A DNA stretch of 64,000 nucleotides from Pleodorina starrii (taxonomy: Eukaryota; Chlorophyta; Chlorophyceae; Chlamydomonadales; Volvocaceae). This document shows, piece after piece, positions 11,335-23,300 of this stretch. Below the pieces are notes generated by a model, which had not been told where the DNA came from, made no database searches, and saw only the letters and a program-made list of their open reading frames with translations. Position numbers and translations under genes: made by a program. The stretch covers positions 498,501-562,500 of the forward strand of contig BRXU01000016.1 of NCBI GenBank assembly GCA_030267565.1. The letters run 5' to 3'. The stretch's first letter is position 1. Each line of letters opens with the position of its first letter.

Positions 11335-14300
11335 TTACGTGGGCCTCGCCGAGCCCTTGTACGCCAGTACGGTAGTACTGCAGCTCCGGTGCGGTTTGCG
11401 CCTGGCGGTGACGAGTCCGCCGCTGCCGGTCAGGCCGCCGCCGCCGCCGAAGCCGCGGCCCCGCGCCGCCGCCGCCGCTGCCGCCGCCGCTGCCGCGCTC
11501 GCCGCCGTCGGCCCGCCGCCGCCGCCGCCGTGCTGCGAGCCGTCTTGGCCGCCCGACGTCGCCGCCGCCGCCGGAGCCGCGACAGTGCCCATTGGGGAGG
11601 CAAAGGCGATGTTTGCAGAGGCGGCGCGGAAGCCTTTGAGGAAGGCGCCAGACTGCGACGTTGCGCAGCCGCCCGCCGCCGCGCCCGCCATGCCGCTATT
11701 GACGCTGCCGCCGCCGGGGCCGCTGGACAAACCCGTGGGGCCTGAGCCAATGCCACACGCCGTCGCGCCCACGGCATGCTGCGCCACGCTCAGGTTGCCG
11801 GAGGCCTCGCGGCTGTGGGCTGCGAGAGAGGCGCCGGCGGCGCTGCCGCCGCCGCCACCGGCGCCACCGGCGCCGCCTCCGGCGCCGGTGTATATGTAGG
11901 CAATGGAGGAGGCGCGACGCGGGCGGTTGTGGCGCTGGCCACCACCCACTACGCGGCTCTGCGGCGACGCCTCCGCATCCAGGGGTACCCAGCGGAACGT
12001 CTCCATGACGCCCTTGCCCTTGACCTGAGGCGGCAGCAGCGGCAGCGGCAGCGGCAAAACCGCCGTTTTACGACAGAGCTGTTTTCAGGATGGTTCTAGG
12101 GATGTAGGGTTTTGCGTTTTAGGGGTTTGACCTTTGCCCCGCACCACAACCCTCCCCACACCACACACAGCCCACACACCCCACACACCCGCACACACAC
12201 CACACTCCACACACGCCCCACACACGCCCCACACACCCCCACACGCTCCGCCCACATCCCCGCACCATGACTCCGCCCGTGGCCTCCCAGTCCTCATCCA
12301 TCAGGAACTCCCGCGTGGCCCCGGACACGTGGATGCACCCGGGCGGGCAGGTGGACTCCATGCGGCTGGCGGTGTTGACGGTGTCCCCAAAGAGACAGAA
12401 GCGCGGCATCTTGGAGCCCACGATGCCGCTCATGACGGGGCCGGAGTGGAGGCCTGCAGGCAGAGGGGGAAGTGGGTGGGTGGGTGGGTGGGTGGGCGTG
12501 GGCGTGGGCGTGGGCGTGGGCGTGGGCGTGGGCGTGGGCGTGGGCGTGGGCGTGGGCGTGGGCGTGGGCGTGGGCGTGGGCGTGGGCGTGGGCGTGGGCG
12601 TGGGCGTGGGCGTGGGCGTGGGCGTGGGCGTGGGCCTGGCAGGCTCCCCGGGTATAACACGGGCTCACTAACTCGTGCACTGCGGCATTCGCCTTCCCCC
12701 TCAAGGCTTCTTGTTTCATTCTTGCAATTTTACTCTTCGTCCCCCCTTCGCTCTTCATTCCCCCATCTCACCGATGCGCATCTGCACCGGCTGGCCGGTG
12801 GTGGGCAGCAGCACCTCGGACGTCTCCCGCAGCATAGCCTGAACAGGCAATTGGGGGTTGAGGGGGAGAGGGGGAGGGAGGAAGAGAGGGGAGAGTGAAA
12901 TGCTGCCTTGGCAGTTGGCACAGGAGTGGAGGGAAGGGAGGGGACACATGGGCGCACAGGCCAAAGGAGGAGAGGGGGGATCCAACCAGTGAGCAGAGAG
13001 CAGCCCAGGGGGGAGGGGGAGAACAGGGGGGAGGGGGAGGGGCGATCGCCCGGCGGCATACACACACATGTGGCACGTGATGGTGAAGCGACCCGCGGGA
13101 ATCCCGCCCTCCCTCCTTTGGCCCCCCCACCCCTTGGTGCATGTGGCATGTGTGTGCGCTGCACCTGCAGGCCCCGGCTCGCCCCCAGCTCCCTTCCTCC
13201 CCGGCCCCAGCCCCGCCTCCCCCCCCCCTTCCACCCCTTCCGCCCCGACACCCCCCTTCCCTCCGTCCCTCCCCCCCCCATCTCCCCCCATCTCCCCGCA
13301 CCAACTGCTACGCGCTGCCCCCCTTCCTTACCTTTGCAAACGACATGACCTTGGCCGCATGCAGCTCGTCCAGGCTGTCACTGCCGCGAACCGTCATGAA
13401 GCCATCGGCGTCGCGGGTCATGAGGCCGCCGGCCACCATGTAGCAGTCTGTAGGTGGAGGCCACACAGCGACCAAAGCGCAGCCCAGCCCAGCCAGGCCA
13501 AGCGCAGCCAACACTCGGAACAAGAGCAGACAAGACACGAGCAGACAAGAGCAGACAAGACACGAGCAGACAAGACAAGAATGGTGGTCACGCAGGGCGC
13601 AGAGCCCTGCCTGTTGCAAGCGTTGCACCACTGCGAGGGTTGCATAAAGTGCAGTTGCGGAGGTCCGCGGCTGGCCGCGCACAGCCCAGCAGCACGGGGA
13701 CACGCAGCCGCACAATCATCATAAACACGGAACAGCCCAGCCCCTGCCCTGCCCTGCCCTGCCCTGCCCTGCCCTGCCCTGCCCTGCCTTGCCCTGCCCT
13801 GCCCTGCCCTGCCCTGCCCTGCCCTGCCCTGCCCTGCCCTGCCCTGCCCTGCCCTGCCCTCCCCTCCCCTCCCCTCCCCTCCCCTCCCCTCCCCTCCCCT
13901 CCCCTCCCCTCCCCTCCCCTCCCCTCCCCTCCCCTCCCCTCCCCTCCCCTCCCCTCCCCTCCCCTCCCCTCCCCTCCCCTCCCCTCCCCTCCCCTCCCCT
14001 CCCCTCCCCTCCCCTCCCCTCCCCTCCCCTCCCCTCCCCTCCCCTCCCCTCCCCTCCCCTCCCCTCCCCTCCCCTCCCCTCCCCTCCCCTCCCCTCCCCT
14101 CCCCTCCCCTCCCCTCCCCTCCCCTCCCCTCCCCTCCCCTCCCCTCCCCTCCCCTCCCCTCCCCTCCCCTCCCCTCCCCTCCCCTCCCCTCCCCTCCCCT
14201 CCCCTCCCCTCCCCTCCCCTCCCCTCCCCTCCCCTCCCCTCCCCTCCCCTCCCCTCCCCTCCCCACCCCACCCCACACCACCAAAGGTTTCCACCAGCGG

Positions 14301-17300
14301 TCAGCGGGACGCAGCACAGATCAGCACAGGTCAGCACCAACGTCAGCGTCAGCAGAGGGCGTCAGCACCAGCGTCAGCGTCAGCGTAAGCAGAGGGCGGC
14401 AACAGAGGCAGAGGCAGAGGCACTGGCGCGGGCGCGAGTTGGAGTCGGACCATGACACCACGCGGTTGCAACCCAACCACACGGCGTTACCGTGCCGGCC
14501 GCACACAGCCGCCCTCATGAGTCATGATCGGCAGAGGCCAAAGATTGTGGGCCCCCGCCTCCCACACCTCCCACACCTCCCACATCTCACCCATGTACAG
14601 CACATGTACGGCACATGTCGCACGTCGAAATGGAAGTGGAAGAAGGTCCTCGTGGCGTCACAAACCCCGTGCCGCCCTCCCCCCGTGCACTCTACGCAAC
14701 GTATGGATACGGATGTCGTACTACCGTACCTTGTAAACGCCGTACACATCGAGCAGCGTGTCTGTGGCGAGCGGCGGCCGGCCGACCCCGGGAGGCAATG
14801 GGGCAACGGGGGAGGATGGAAGGTATAAATAAAATATGCGGTACAAAAATAGATGCGCTATACCGTACCTTCGTACGGCAGGCAGCCGCGCAGCAATCGA
14901 TTCCTACAGTCGCGCGCTCCTGGAAGGAGGTATTTGTCGGGATCGCGCAACCGCCTCCCCACTGCTGCTGCCCCTTTCCCCCTCGCTACCCCACTCGCCC
15001 CCTCCTCCTCCACCTCCCCCGCAACGTCCCCCCTTGCCAGCTGCTGCCGCCCTCGCTGCCCTTTGCCCCCGCTCTCGAGCCTCGGCGGCCCCCGCCTGCG
15101 TCCAGCGGCCACGGCTCCAGCGGCTACGGCCGCCGCCGCGGTGGCTGCCCTGACAGCCCAGCCCAACTCAGCCCAGCCCAGCCACAGCCACCGGCCCATC
15201 CACCGGCCCAGCCCAGCCACAGCCACCGGCCCATCCACCGGCCCAGCCCATCCACCCACATCCGCCGGCCCACCCACAGCCACCCACCCAATCTCGAGTA
15301 GAGGTTGTTGAGGAACTCCATCACCTTGGTGGCCGGTATCTCGTGGCACATGCTCGTGAAACCTGGGGGGGGGGCACGTGTGTGGGGTGTGTGTGGGGTG
15401 TGAGGTGTGTAGTGGTGGGGGGGAGGGGTGACAGCGAGCAGCGCGGCGCGGAGCGCAGCGCAGCAAAGACCCTCCAGAACCGGGGCGACCGGCACCCTCC
15501 TTGCCCCTTCCCCTCCCATCCTTCCCATCCTTCCCCCTTGGCCCCCCTGCCCTCCCCCCCCCCGCCCCACCAATGATGTCGGAGAACAGGATTGTGACCA
15601 TGGGGTGATAGGTGGCCACCGAGGCGCAGTTCTGAGCCAGGGGCAGCTCAGCCAGACTGAACTTGCTCACGGTGTGGAGACCCGACCGACCACCACCACC
15701 ACCGCCGGCAGTGTGACGGGTGGCAGCCAGCTCCAAAACGTGCCTGCCGGGGGGGGGGGGTTGAAGGGTGTTGGGTTTGGGTTGTTTTAGGGTTTTATAT
15801 TTGCAGGGTTTACGGTTTTAGAGTTATTGTAATGGCCAGGTCCAGGTCACGCGTCAGACGTCACGTGTCGTGTCGTGTCGTGTCGTACCGCATCAATATG
15901 TCACGTGGCCACCGCGTCACGTTTGGAGAATGTGGGTCGTCGTTCGGTGAGTCAGTCAGTCAGTTGGCGGCGGCGGCGGCGGCGGCGGCACGGTGCATTA
16001 AACACCCCCCCACACACACACACACACACATACACACACACACGACCACCTCCCGCGCCCCTCCCCGCCCCAGACGAGAGGGCCTTCTTCTGTTACTTTT
16101 CCGTTCACGGACTCCGGCCTATACGTGGATAACCCCCCCCCCCCATCCCCCCCATCTCAGGAGTGATTTTCGGGTTTTGTAGCTACATAGGGTGGTTGCT
16201 GCGAGGCTGTGGGCATTAAGGCCTTAGCGATAGCTTTCGCGGTAGCCGGCCCTCACCATAAATTTTAACAATGGACATTGACCTTGCGTCCGACCAGCTG
16301 GGCTCTCTCGTAGATGAAGCATCGAAGCGTCTTAACGCTCTTTTGGAACACAAAAATGTCAAAGCTGCAAAGGTGCAACTTGTGACGGATCCGGGAAAAA
16401 TTTTGACCGGGCAGCTACGCGAGGCTTACGCGCAGTACATGGATGCGGTGCGCGAGCACCAGCAGCTCCTCCATTTATTGACACAGCGAATGCTGCTTGA
16501 ACAGCGGGAGAGAGTGGAGCCGGCCCCAAAGAGGCAACGCATGGTCCTGCCGGACTACGATTGCGACTTCGGCGCCTCAGAGGGCAAAGGGAACAAGTCG
16601 CTCATCGGACAGCGGCAGCGTCTGGTTCACTTACACGACGTGTTCGCAGACGTGCAGCTCAAGTGGCGCGCGGTCGTTGATGCTCCCGCGGCTAACCGGG
16701 CGGAGCGCGCGGAGGCGATGGAGGAGGCGGTTCGCAAGACGCAAGAAGTCTTCGAGCAGCAGGCAAAAGAGCTGGTCATCGCGCACCACCACGGGTGGGA
16801 TGTCGTGGGCCAGATGCGGGGAACGCCCTACGCGGCCACGGAGGAAGAGCAGAAGGCGCTGAAGAAGGCCATCAAGGCCGCAGCTGAGAGCCGGAAGGTT
16901 GCTAAGCCCCCCGGGAAGGCGCAACCGGCGCAGGTGGCGGCCGCGGCGGGGCCGTCGGCGCCGAAGGCCCCCAAGGGGCCGTGTTACAAGTGCAACGCCA
17001 TGGGCCACTGGGCCAAGGAGTGCCCGAACCCGCCGAAGTAGCGGACATCATTGGGCTTGGGTCGGCGCAAGCCTTAGCTTGCGGCCGTGGCCCTCTTAAG
17101 GGCGGTGGGGTGCAAGCCTCGGTGTGCGTGGTCGGTGCAAGCCCTAGCTTGCGGCCGTAGCCCTCTTAAGGGCGGTGGGGCACAAGCCTCGGTGTGCGTG
17201 GTCGGCGCAAGCCCTAGCTTGCGGCCGTAGCCCTCTTAAGGGCGGTGGGGCACAAGCCTCGGTGTGTGTGGTCGGCACAAGCCCTAGCTTGCGGCCGTGG

Positions 17301-20300
17301 CCCTCTTAAGGGCGGTGGGGCACAAGCCTCGGTGTGCGTGGTCGGCGCAAGCCCTAGCTTGCGGCCGTGGCCCTCTTAAGGGCGTGGGGTACGAAAGTCG
17401 GCCTGTCTGCGACAGGGGGTTGGTTGGCTTTACCCGCCTCCCTCGATTATTAAAGTTTCGCGGTAGCCGGCCCTCACCCGGCCTACCTACCGAATAAGGA
17501 CGGCTTTCATTGCTTGCAGGTACCCTTTGTGTGTAACGAACGATGATTTCTCATGAAAACTGAAGGTTTTCTGAGTGCAACGCTAGAAAACCAAGGTTTT
17601 CTGTGAACTCAGAGGAGGGCGTTGGTACGGCACATGGTGCCAGTTAAGGTGTCCGCGAAGGCGTGGAGGAGTGATTTTCGGGTTTTGTAGCTACATAGGG
17701 TGGTTGCTGCGAGGCTGTGGGCATTAAGGCCTTAGCGATAGCTTTCGCGGTAGCCGGCCCTCACCCGGCCTACCGCGGTAGCCGGCCCTCACCCGGCCTA
17801 CCTACCGAATAAGGACGGCTTTCATTGCTTGCAGGTACCCTTTGTGTGTAACGAACGATGATTTCTCATGAAAATTTAGAGTTATTGTAATGGCCAGGTC
17901 CAGGTCACGCGTCAGACGTCACGTGTCGTGTCGTGTCGTGTCGTACCGCATCAATATGTCACGTGGCCACCGCGTCACGTTTGGAGAATGTGGGTCGTCG
18001 TTCGGTGAGTCAGTCAGTCAGTTGGCGGCGGCGGCGGCGGCGGCGGCACGGTGCATTAAACACCCCCCCACACACACACACACACACATACACACACACA
18101 CGACCACCTCCCGCGCCCCTCCCCGCCCCAGACGAGAGGGCCTTCTTCTGTTACTTTTCCGTTCACGGACTCCGGCCTATACGTGGATAACCCCCCCCCC
18201 CCATCCCCCCCATCTCCGCCCCCCCCACCCTAGTCCCCCCAGTCCCCACCTGGGAAACACGCTCTCCAGCAGCTTGTGTTCCGCCTCCAGCACCTCCGCT
18301 ATCCGCCTCTCCGCCTTGACACGAGCCGACACGTCCACCTGCACCAGTGCAGCCAACAACATCGACAACAAGAATAACATGAACAACAACAACGAAGGGG
18401 GAGGCGAGAGAGCCGGTATGGGGGGGGGGTGCGGGCCGTTGCAAGGAGGTTGTAGTGGCGCGGGTTGTTGCGGAAAAGGGAAGGGGAATGGCAGGAGGGG
18501 GGGTGCATGGGCGTGCGTCTCGGTACGTGTTGCAGCAACCCAAGGGGGGTTATGGGGGGCAGGGAGGGAGGGGGCAGCGCGCATACACGCACTTCCCGTC
18601 ACACACACACACACGCACACACGCACGGTCCCTCCCTCCCTCCCTCCCTCCCTCCCTGCCTCCTTCCCTCCCTAGGAATGCCTTAACATCAGTCAGTCTG
18701 CAGTGCGCCCCCCCCCAAGCCCCCCCCCGCGAGGCGCTGCGACCTTCACTGTACGGCCAGTGTACGGCCAGTGTACGGCCAGTGTACGGCCAGTGTACGG
18801 TACCTGCATGAGCAGCAGTGTTTGCTCGCCGCTGACCGGGTCTCGGAGCGTGGAGGCGGTGATCTCTGTGGGGGCGGGGGGCGGGCGTGGGCGTGGGGTG
18901 TAAGAATAACGATACCGGTGGGTGTGGGTGTGGTGGGGGGGACGGCAGGCAGCGGGGGGGGGGGAGTTTGTAGTCCCGTAAGAAGGAACGCAGGTATGAG
19001 TATGAGCCGCAGCGAAGTGACTGCATTCGAGAAAACGTCAAGGCATATCCGACACGCACGCACGCACACACACGCGCACACACACACCGTGCCAGCAGTC
19101 GTCGTCGTCGTCGCCGCCGGCCGACCCGCGCTCGGATATGAGCCCCGCCTGGGAGGGCTGTTGAAACATCTGACCAGCAGTGTGCACCGGCGAGGCGGTT
19201 GACCCGCGCGCCGCCGACGCCGACGCCGCCGCCAACGCCGACAGCTGCGGCGGCAGCGCCGCCGTCGGCGCCGCCGTCGCCACGGCGGCGCTACTGGCGG
19301 CGCTGTCGCGCGCCGCCGCCACCGCCGCCGCCAGCCCGACGAGCTCCGCGCCGGTCTCCTCCGCCACATCCTCAATGGCGGGTCGCATCAGGCGGCGAAC
19401 CGGCGCACGCCGCGGCGAAGCCGCGGCGGCGGCCGCGCCGCCGCCGTGGCGCGCCGCCGCCGAAGGCGGCGGCGCCAGCGGCGCCGGCGGCGCCGCCGCC
19501 GAAGGCGGCGGCCCTGCGGGCCGCGCGCCCTCCGCCGCGTCCCCCGCCGCCGCGGGCGGCGCGCTCATTGCAGCGAAGTGCTGCACTCCCACTCCCAGCA
19601 GCGACGGACCCCTGACGCCCAGGGAGGAGCCCTGCCGGCTGCCCACCTCGAGCTCGGTGGTGGAGGACACGCCCTTGAGCAGCCCCGCGGCGATGGCGGC
19701 GCCGCCGCCGTGCGCCGACGAGCCGATGCTGCCGTCGGCGCCCGACGCCGACAGCACGCCGACGCCGAGAGTGACGGAGCGGGCGGCGCCGCTGCCGCCG
19801 CTGCCGCCGACGCCAACGCCAGACGGCGCGCCACTGATGTTTTTGTTGGCGAGGAAAGACATGAGGCGGCTGGGGGGGCGCTTCTTGGTACTGCCGCCGC
19901 CGGAGGCGAGGCTGCTGGCGGCGGTGCCGGCGGCGGCGGCGGCGCCGCCGGCGGCGGCGGCGCCGCCGGCGGCGCTGTTCGACGGGTCGGCGCCGCCGGC
20001 CGGCGGCGCCGCCATTCGGTCGGCGAGTTGGCGGTCGGTGCCCACTCGCCTCGCGGCGGCGCCGTGGGGCGGGGTGATGTTGCGGCGGAGCGTGAAGGAT
20101 TTGGACTCGCCCCTGGGGGGTGGGGGGGGGGAGAGGCGGATGGGCGGGGCAAGAGAAACGATGCCGCAGCGGAGGGACGTAGGCGGCCGAGAACCCAGGG
20201 GCAGGGGCAGGGGCGGGCGCGTGGCGGGCGGTGCGTCAGCGGCAGCGGCGGTCGCGGCGACAAGACGTGCGAGCGAGACAGCGAGCGACAAGACGCGCGT

Positions 20301-23300
20301 TCGCGCGACCCGTGGGTCACAGGCACAGGCATAGCTGGCATGCGGCGGGGCTGCAACCGCCCGGTGCGCGCGGACCCGGCCAACGGCTTCCATCCCTCCT
20401 CCTACCCCCCCCCACCCCCAAAACACACACACATACACACACCCCTCCCCCCTCCCCCACACCCCCACACACAAACACACATTGACACATCGTTCGTACC
20501 GGTTGCGCGGGTGGTTGAACAGGGCCCACGTCGACGTCGACAGCGGGTTGTCGTCCATCGTCGACGGCGCCAGCTTTAGCGCGCTGCGCCGCCGTACGAT
20601 CGACCGGCGCGCCGCGTCCGACAGGCCCAAGCCGCCGCCGCCGCCGCCGCCGCCGCCAGGGCCCCCCACACTCGACGCCTGCGTCTGCAGCTGCTGCTGC
20701 TGCCGCCGCCGCAGCTGCATTTGCTCCTCCAAAAGCCCGCTGCTGGCGGCGGCGGCGGCGCCGCCGCCGCCGCCGCCGCCGGAGAATCCGATACTACTCG
20801 AGGCGCGATCCATCTCACTCATTATCGACGTGCCATTCTCCATGAGCGTGCGGAGAAGGCTGGTGCCCGCCACTCGCGCCGACGATTGCGCGCGCGGATT
20901 CGACGGCACCACCGGCGCCGAGCCGGACAGCTTGGAGCCCACGTAATAGTACGACGCGGCGGCGGCGCCGCCGCCGCCGCCGCCGCCGGTGCTGGCGCTG
21001 CCGCCGATGCCGGCGACGACGCCGTTGCCGGTGCTGCCGGTGCTGCCGGTCGCCGTCGCCGTGGCGGCGGTGCCGCCCGGCGCGGAGAGCGCCGCCGCGA
21101 GGGTGGCTCCCTCGGGTAGGTCGTTGGAGCTCATTCGGCTCATGAGGGTTCGTTGCTGCTGCTGCACGTTCATGCGGAGGGAGGAGCCCTGAGGTGGATG
21201 GGCGGCAGGTGCACGGAGGGGGGGGGGGTCAGGGAGTGATAAGCTCCTTGATATAAAAATGAGTCACTGCGGACGTTGTTGACCGGGGGGGGGGGTGTTG
21301 GGAGGCCAAGATGGTGACAGCGCAACACACACACACACACACACATTATGGACCTACCAAAACACTCATACCCAAAGCGCACACACCCACACCCAACACA
21401 CACACACCCAACACACACACCCACACCCAACACCCACACCCACACCCAACACACACACACCCACACCCAACACACACACCCACACCCAACACACACACCC
21501 ACACCCAACACACACACACACACCCAACACACACACACACCCAACACACACACACCCACACACCCTCCGCGTACCTGCGTTCCCAGGTGCATCCTGCTGA
21601 AGGTCGTCCCACTAGTGCTCCCCATCGCCAGGAACAAACACGAGTCGGGGGTGCTGCCCGTCTCAACCCCCACTCCCCCTCCCCCTCCCCCGCCTCCCCC
21701 TCCCCCTCCCCCTCCGCCGCCTCCCCCTCCTCCGACGACGTGCCGGCCCAGCCCCACCCCCAGTGTGCTGGCATTGGCGCGCAGCACCGCCGCCGCCGCG
21801 GCGCCCGGCCCCACGCCCCCCGCGCCCGCCGCCGCGTCGGCCGGGCCGCCCATGCTCTTGTCCGCGTCCGTGTGCGTCATCATGAGCGCGATGCCCATCT
21901 CGCTCGGCACCTCCGCGTCGCTCTGGTTGCCTGTTTGGGCAACCGAGCGCCGGATGCCGGGCTGAGTGCTCATCAGAACGGGGCCTAGTCGATCCCAGGT
22001 GGACATCACCTGCGGGGGGGGGGGCGGGGGGGGTGGGGGGCGGTGGGGCAAAAATGAAAGATACCGCAGCGAAGGGACGACGACGGCGTTAGAGAACACA
22101 CGCACCCACACACACCCTCAAACCCACCCAACCCCCCAAACCCCACTCACACCCACCCAAGCCCCCCGCCCATATCCCTTCGCTAACGCCGTCTCCTTCT
22201 CCGCTGCGGTTTTTCTTTTTTCCCCCAAACCTGCCCCCAAACCTGCCCCCAAACCTCCCCCCCCCGCCCCCAAAACGAACCTGCGCATTGGACCCCAGCG
22301 GCGTCACCCCGCCCGCCGTCATGCCGCTCGCGCCCCGGGCCAGCAGCACCGCCGCCTGCGCCGGCCCCGGGTCGATGGTGGGGGTCAGCAGCGGCGGCAC
22401 CCGCACGATGCCCTTCCACGTCTTGCCCTCCACCACATCCTCCAACATGTCATCCAGCTGCTCGGAGCTCAGCGCAAAGATCTGACGCAGCAGGCTGCCC
22501 AGGGCCAGTCCGCTGGCGTCCGTGAAGTCGGTGGACTGCTGGATGTCGGTGACGCCGCCGCCGCCGCCGCCGCCGGCGGTGCTGCCGTTGGCGGCGGCAG
22601 CAGCGGCGGCGGCGGCGGCGCCGCCGCCGCCGTCGTTGCCGGCGCGCAGGCCCATGTACCTGCGGTTGGATGCGGCGCGATGTGACGCGGCGTGATTGAT
22701 TGACGGCGCGGTGAGGGCGGCGGCAGCAGCAGCGGCGGCAGCGGCTGGGGGGGAGAGAGCCCCTTTCTGCCCTCCGTAGCCCCCTCCGTAGCCCCCTCCG
22801 TAGTCCCCTCCCTAGCCCCCTCCAAATTCCCCTCCCTAGCCCCCCCCCCCGCAGCCCCCCCTCCCCCTCCCCCCCCCGTTCTAATTACCCCTCCCCCCCT
22901 TCCGCAGCCCCACCTGACCGACGCCGTGTTCTGGTGCAGCACCCGCCCCCGCAACGTGAACAGCGTCACGATGCCGGACAGACTCGACAACATCGCATAT
23001 ACGCGGTGCAGCTGCTGCAGCGCGTCGTGCAGCCCTGCCGAGAGGTTGTAGCGCACTAGCAGGGCCATGGTGGGGACCTCGGGCGCGGAGGGCGGGCCGC
23101 CGGGCGGCCGGCGCCACAGCAGCAGCGGCTGCAGGGCCAGCGGCAGGACCATGCGGGAGGCGGTGCTGCGGATGGGGTGGTGAACCATCAGCTGGGTGCT
23201 GGAGGCCTGCGGGGGGGGGGGCGTAAGAGTGGTGGGAGTGGGGGTAGGGCAGGATAATAGATAGATAGGTAGATAGATAGGTAGATAGATAGATAGATGG

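Larger units (their letters stand above)
12266..15743 (-). other. Cyclase catalytic-domain exon cluster
   Basis: Seven of the cyclase exons, plus the join to the last, form the catalytic domain: 15743-15571 (RHVLELAA to FSDII), 15362-15288 ([17 protein letters not shown]), 14761-14730 ([11 protein letters not shown]), 14294-14279 (VETFG), 13447-13332 ([10 protein letters not shown]), 12838-12772 (QPVQMRIG) and 12453-12266 ([19 protein letters not shown] onward). Catalytic core motifs appear in canonical order. Confidence 0.88.
16159..17874 (+). mobile_element. Non-autonomous DIRS/PAT-like retroelement with split direct repeats, in cyclase intron
   Basis: A 1716-bp insert with order A1 (16159-16257), Gag frame (16271-17041), 70-bp tandem array (17061-17388), B1 (17459-17559), A2 (17667-17765), B2 (17774-17874). 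A1/A2 (99 bp) and B1/B2 (101 bp) are identical pairs. A1-ORF-B1-A2-B2 is the split-direct-repeat layout described for PAT and Volvox Kangaroo-type DIRS elements, which integrate by tyrosine recombinase. Here neither reverse transcriptase nor recombinase is present, so it must depend on other copies. Orientation is opposite to the host gene. The insert is AT-richer than its surroundings. An alternative is a rearranged short LTR element, since A2 plus B2 could be read as one 208-bp terminal repeat. Confidence 0.75.

Noticed and set aside
13418..14455. Long open frames on both strands across 13.4-14.4 kb
   Set aside because: They are translations of the (CCCTG)n and (CCCCT)n arrays, which lack stops in many frames; the region is an intron of the cyclase.
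17061..17388. CRISPR-like look of the 70-bp array (also 45053-45247)
   Set aside because: Units are contiguous with no unique spacers, and the host is eukaryotic.
16159..17874. Simple LTR retrotransposon with two full LTRs
   Set aside because: The left end has only the A half; the B half is found next to the right end, so terminal repeats do not match a normal LTR pair.
19038..21173. Single 711-codon minus-strand frame taken as one exon
   Set aside because: It reads through an intron (20113-20499) with clear GT-AG sites; splitting it restores phase with neighbouring exons.
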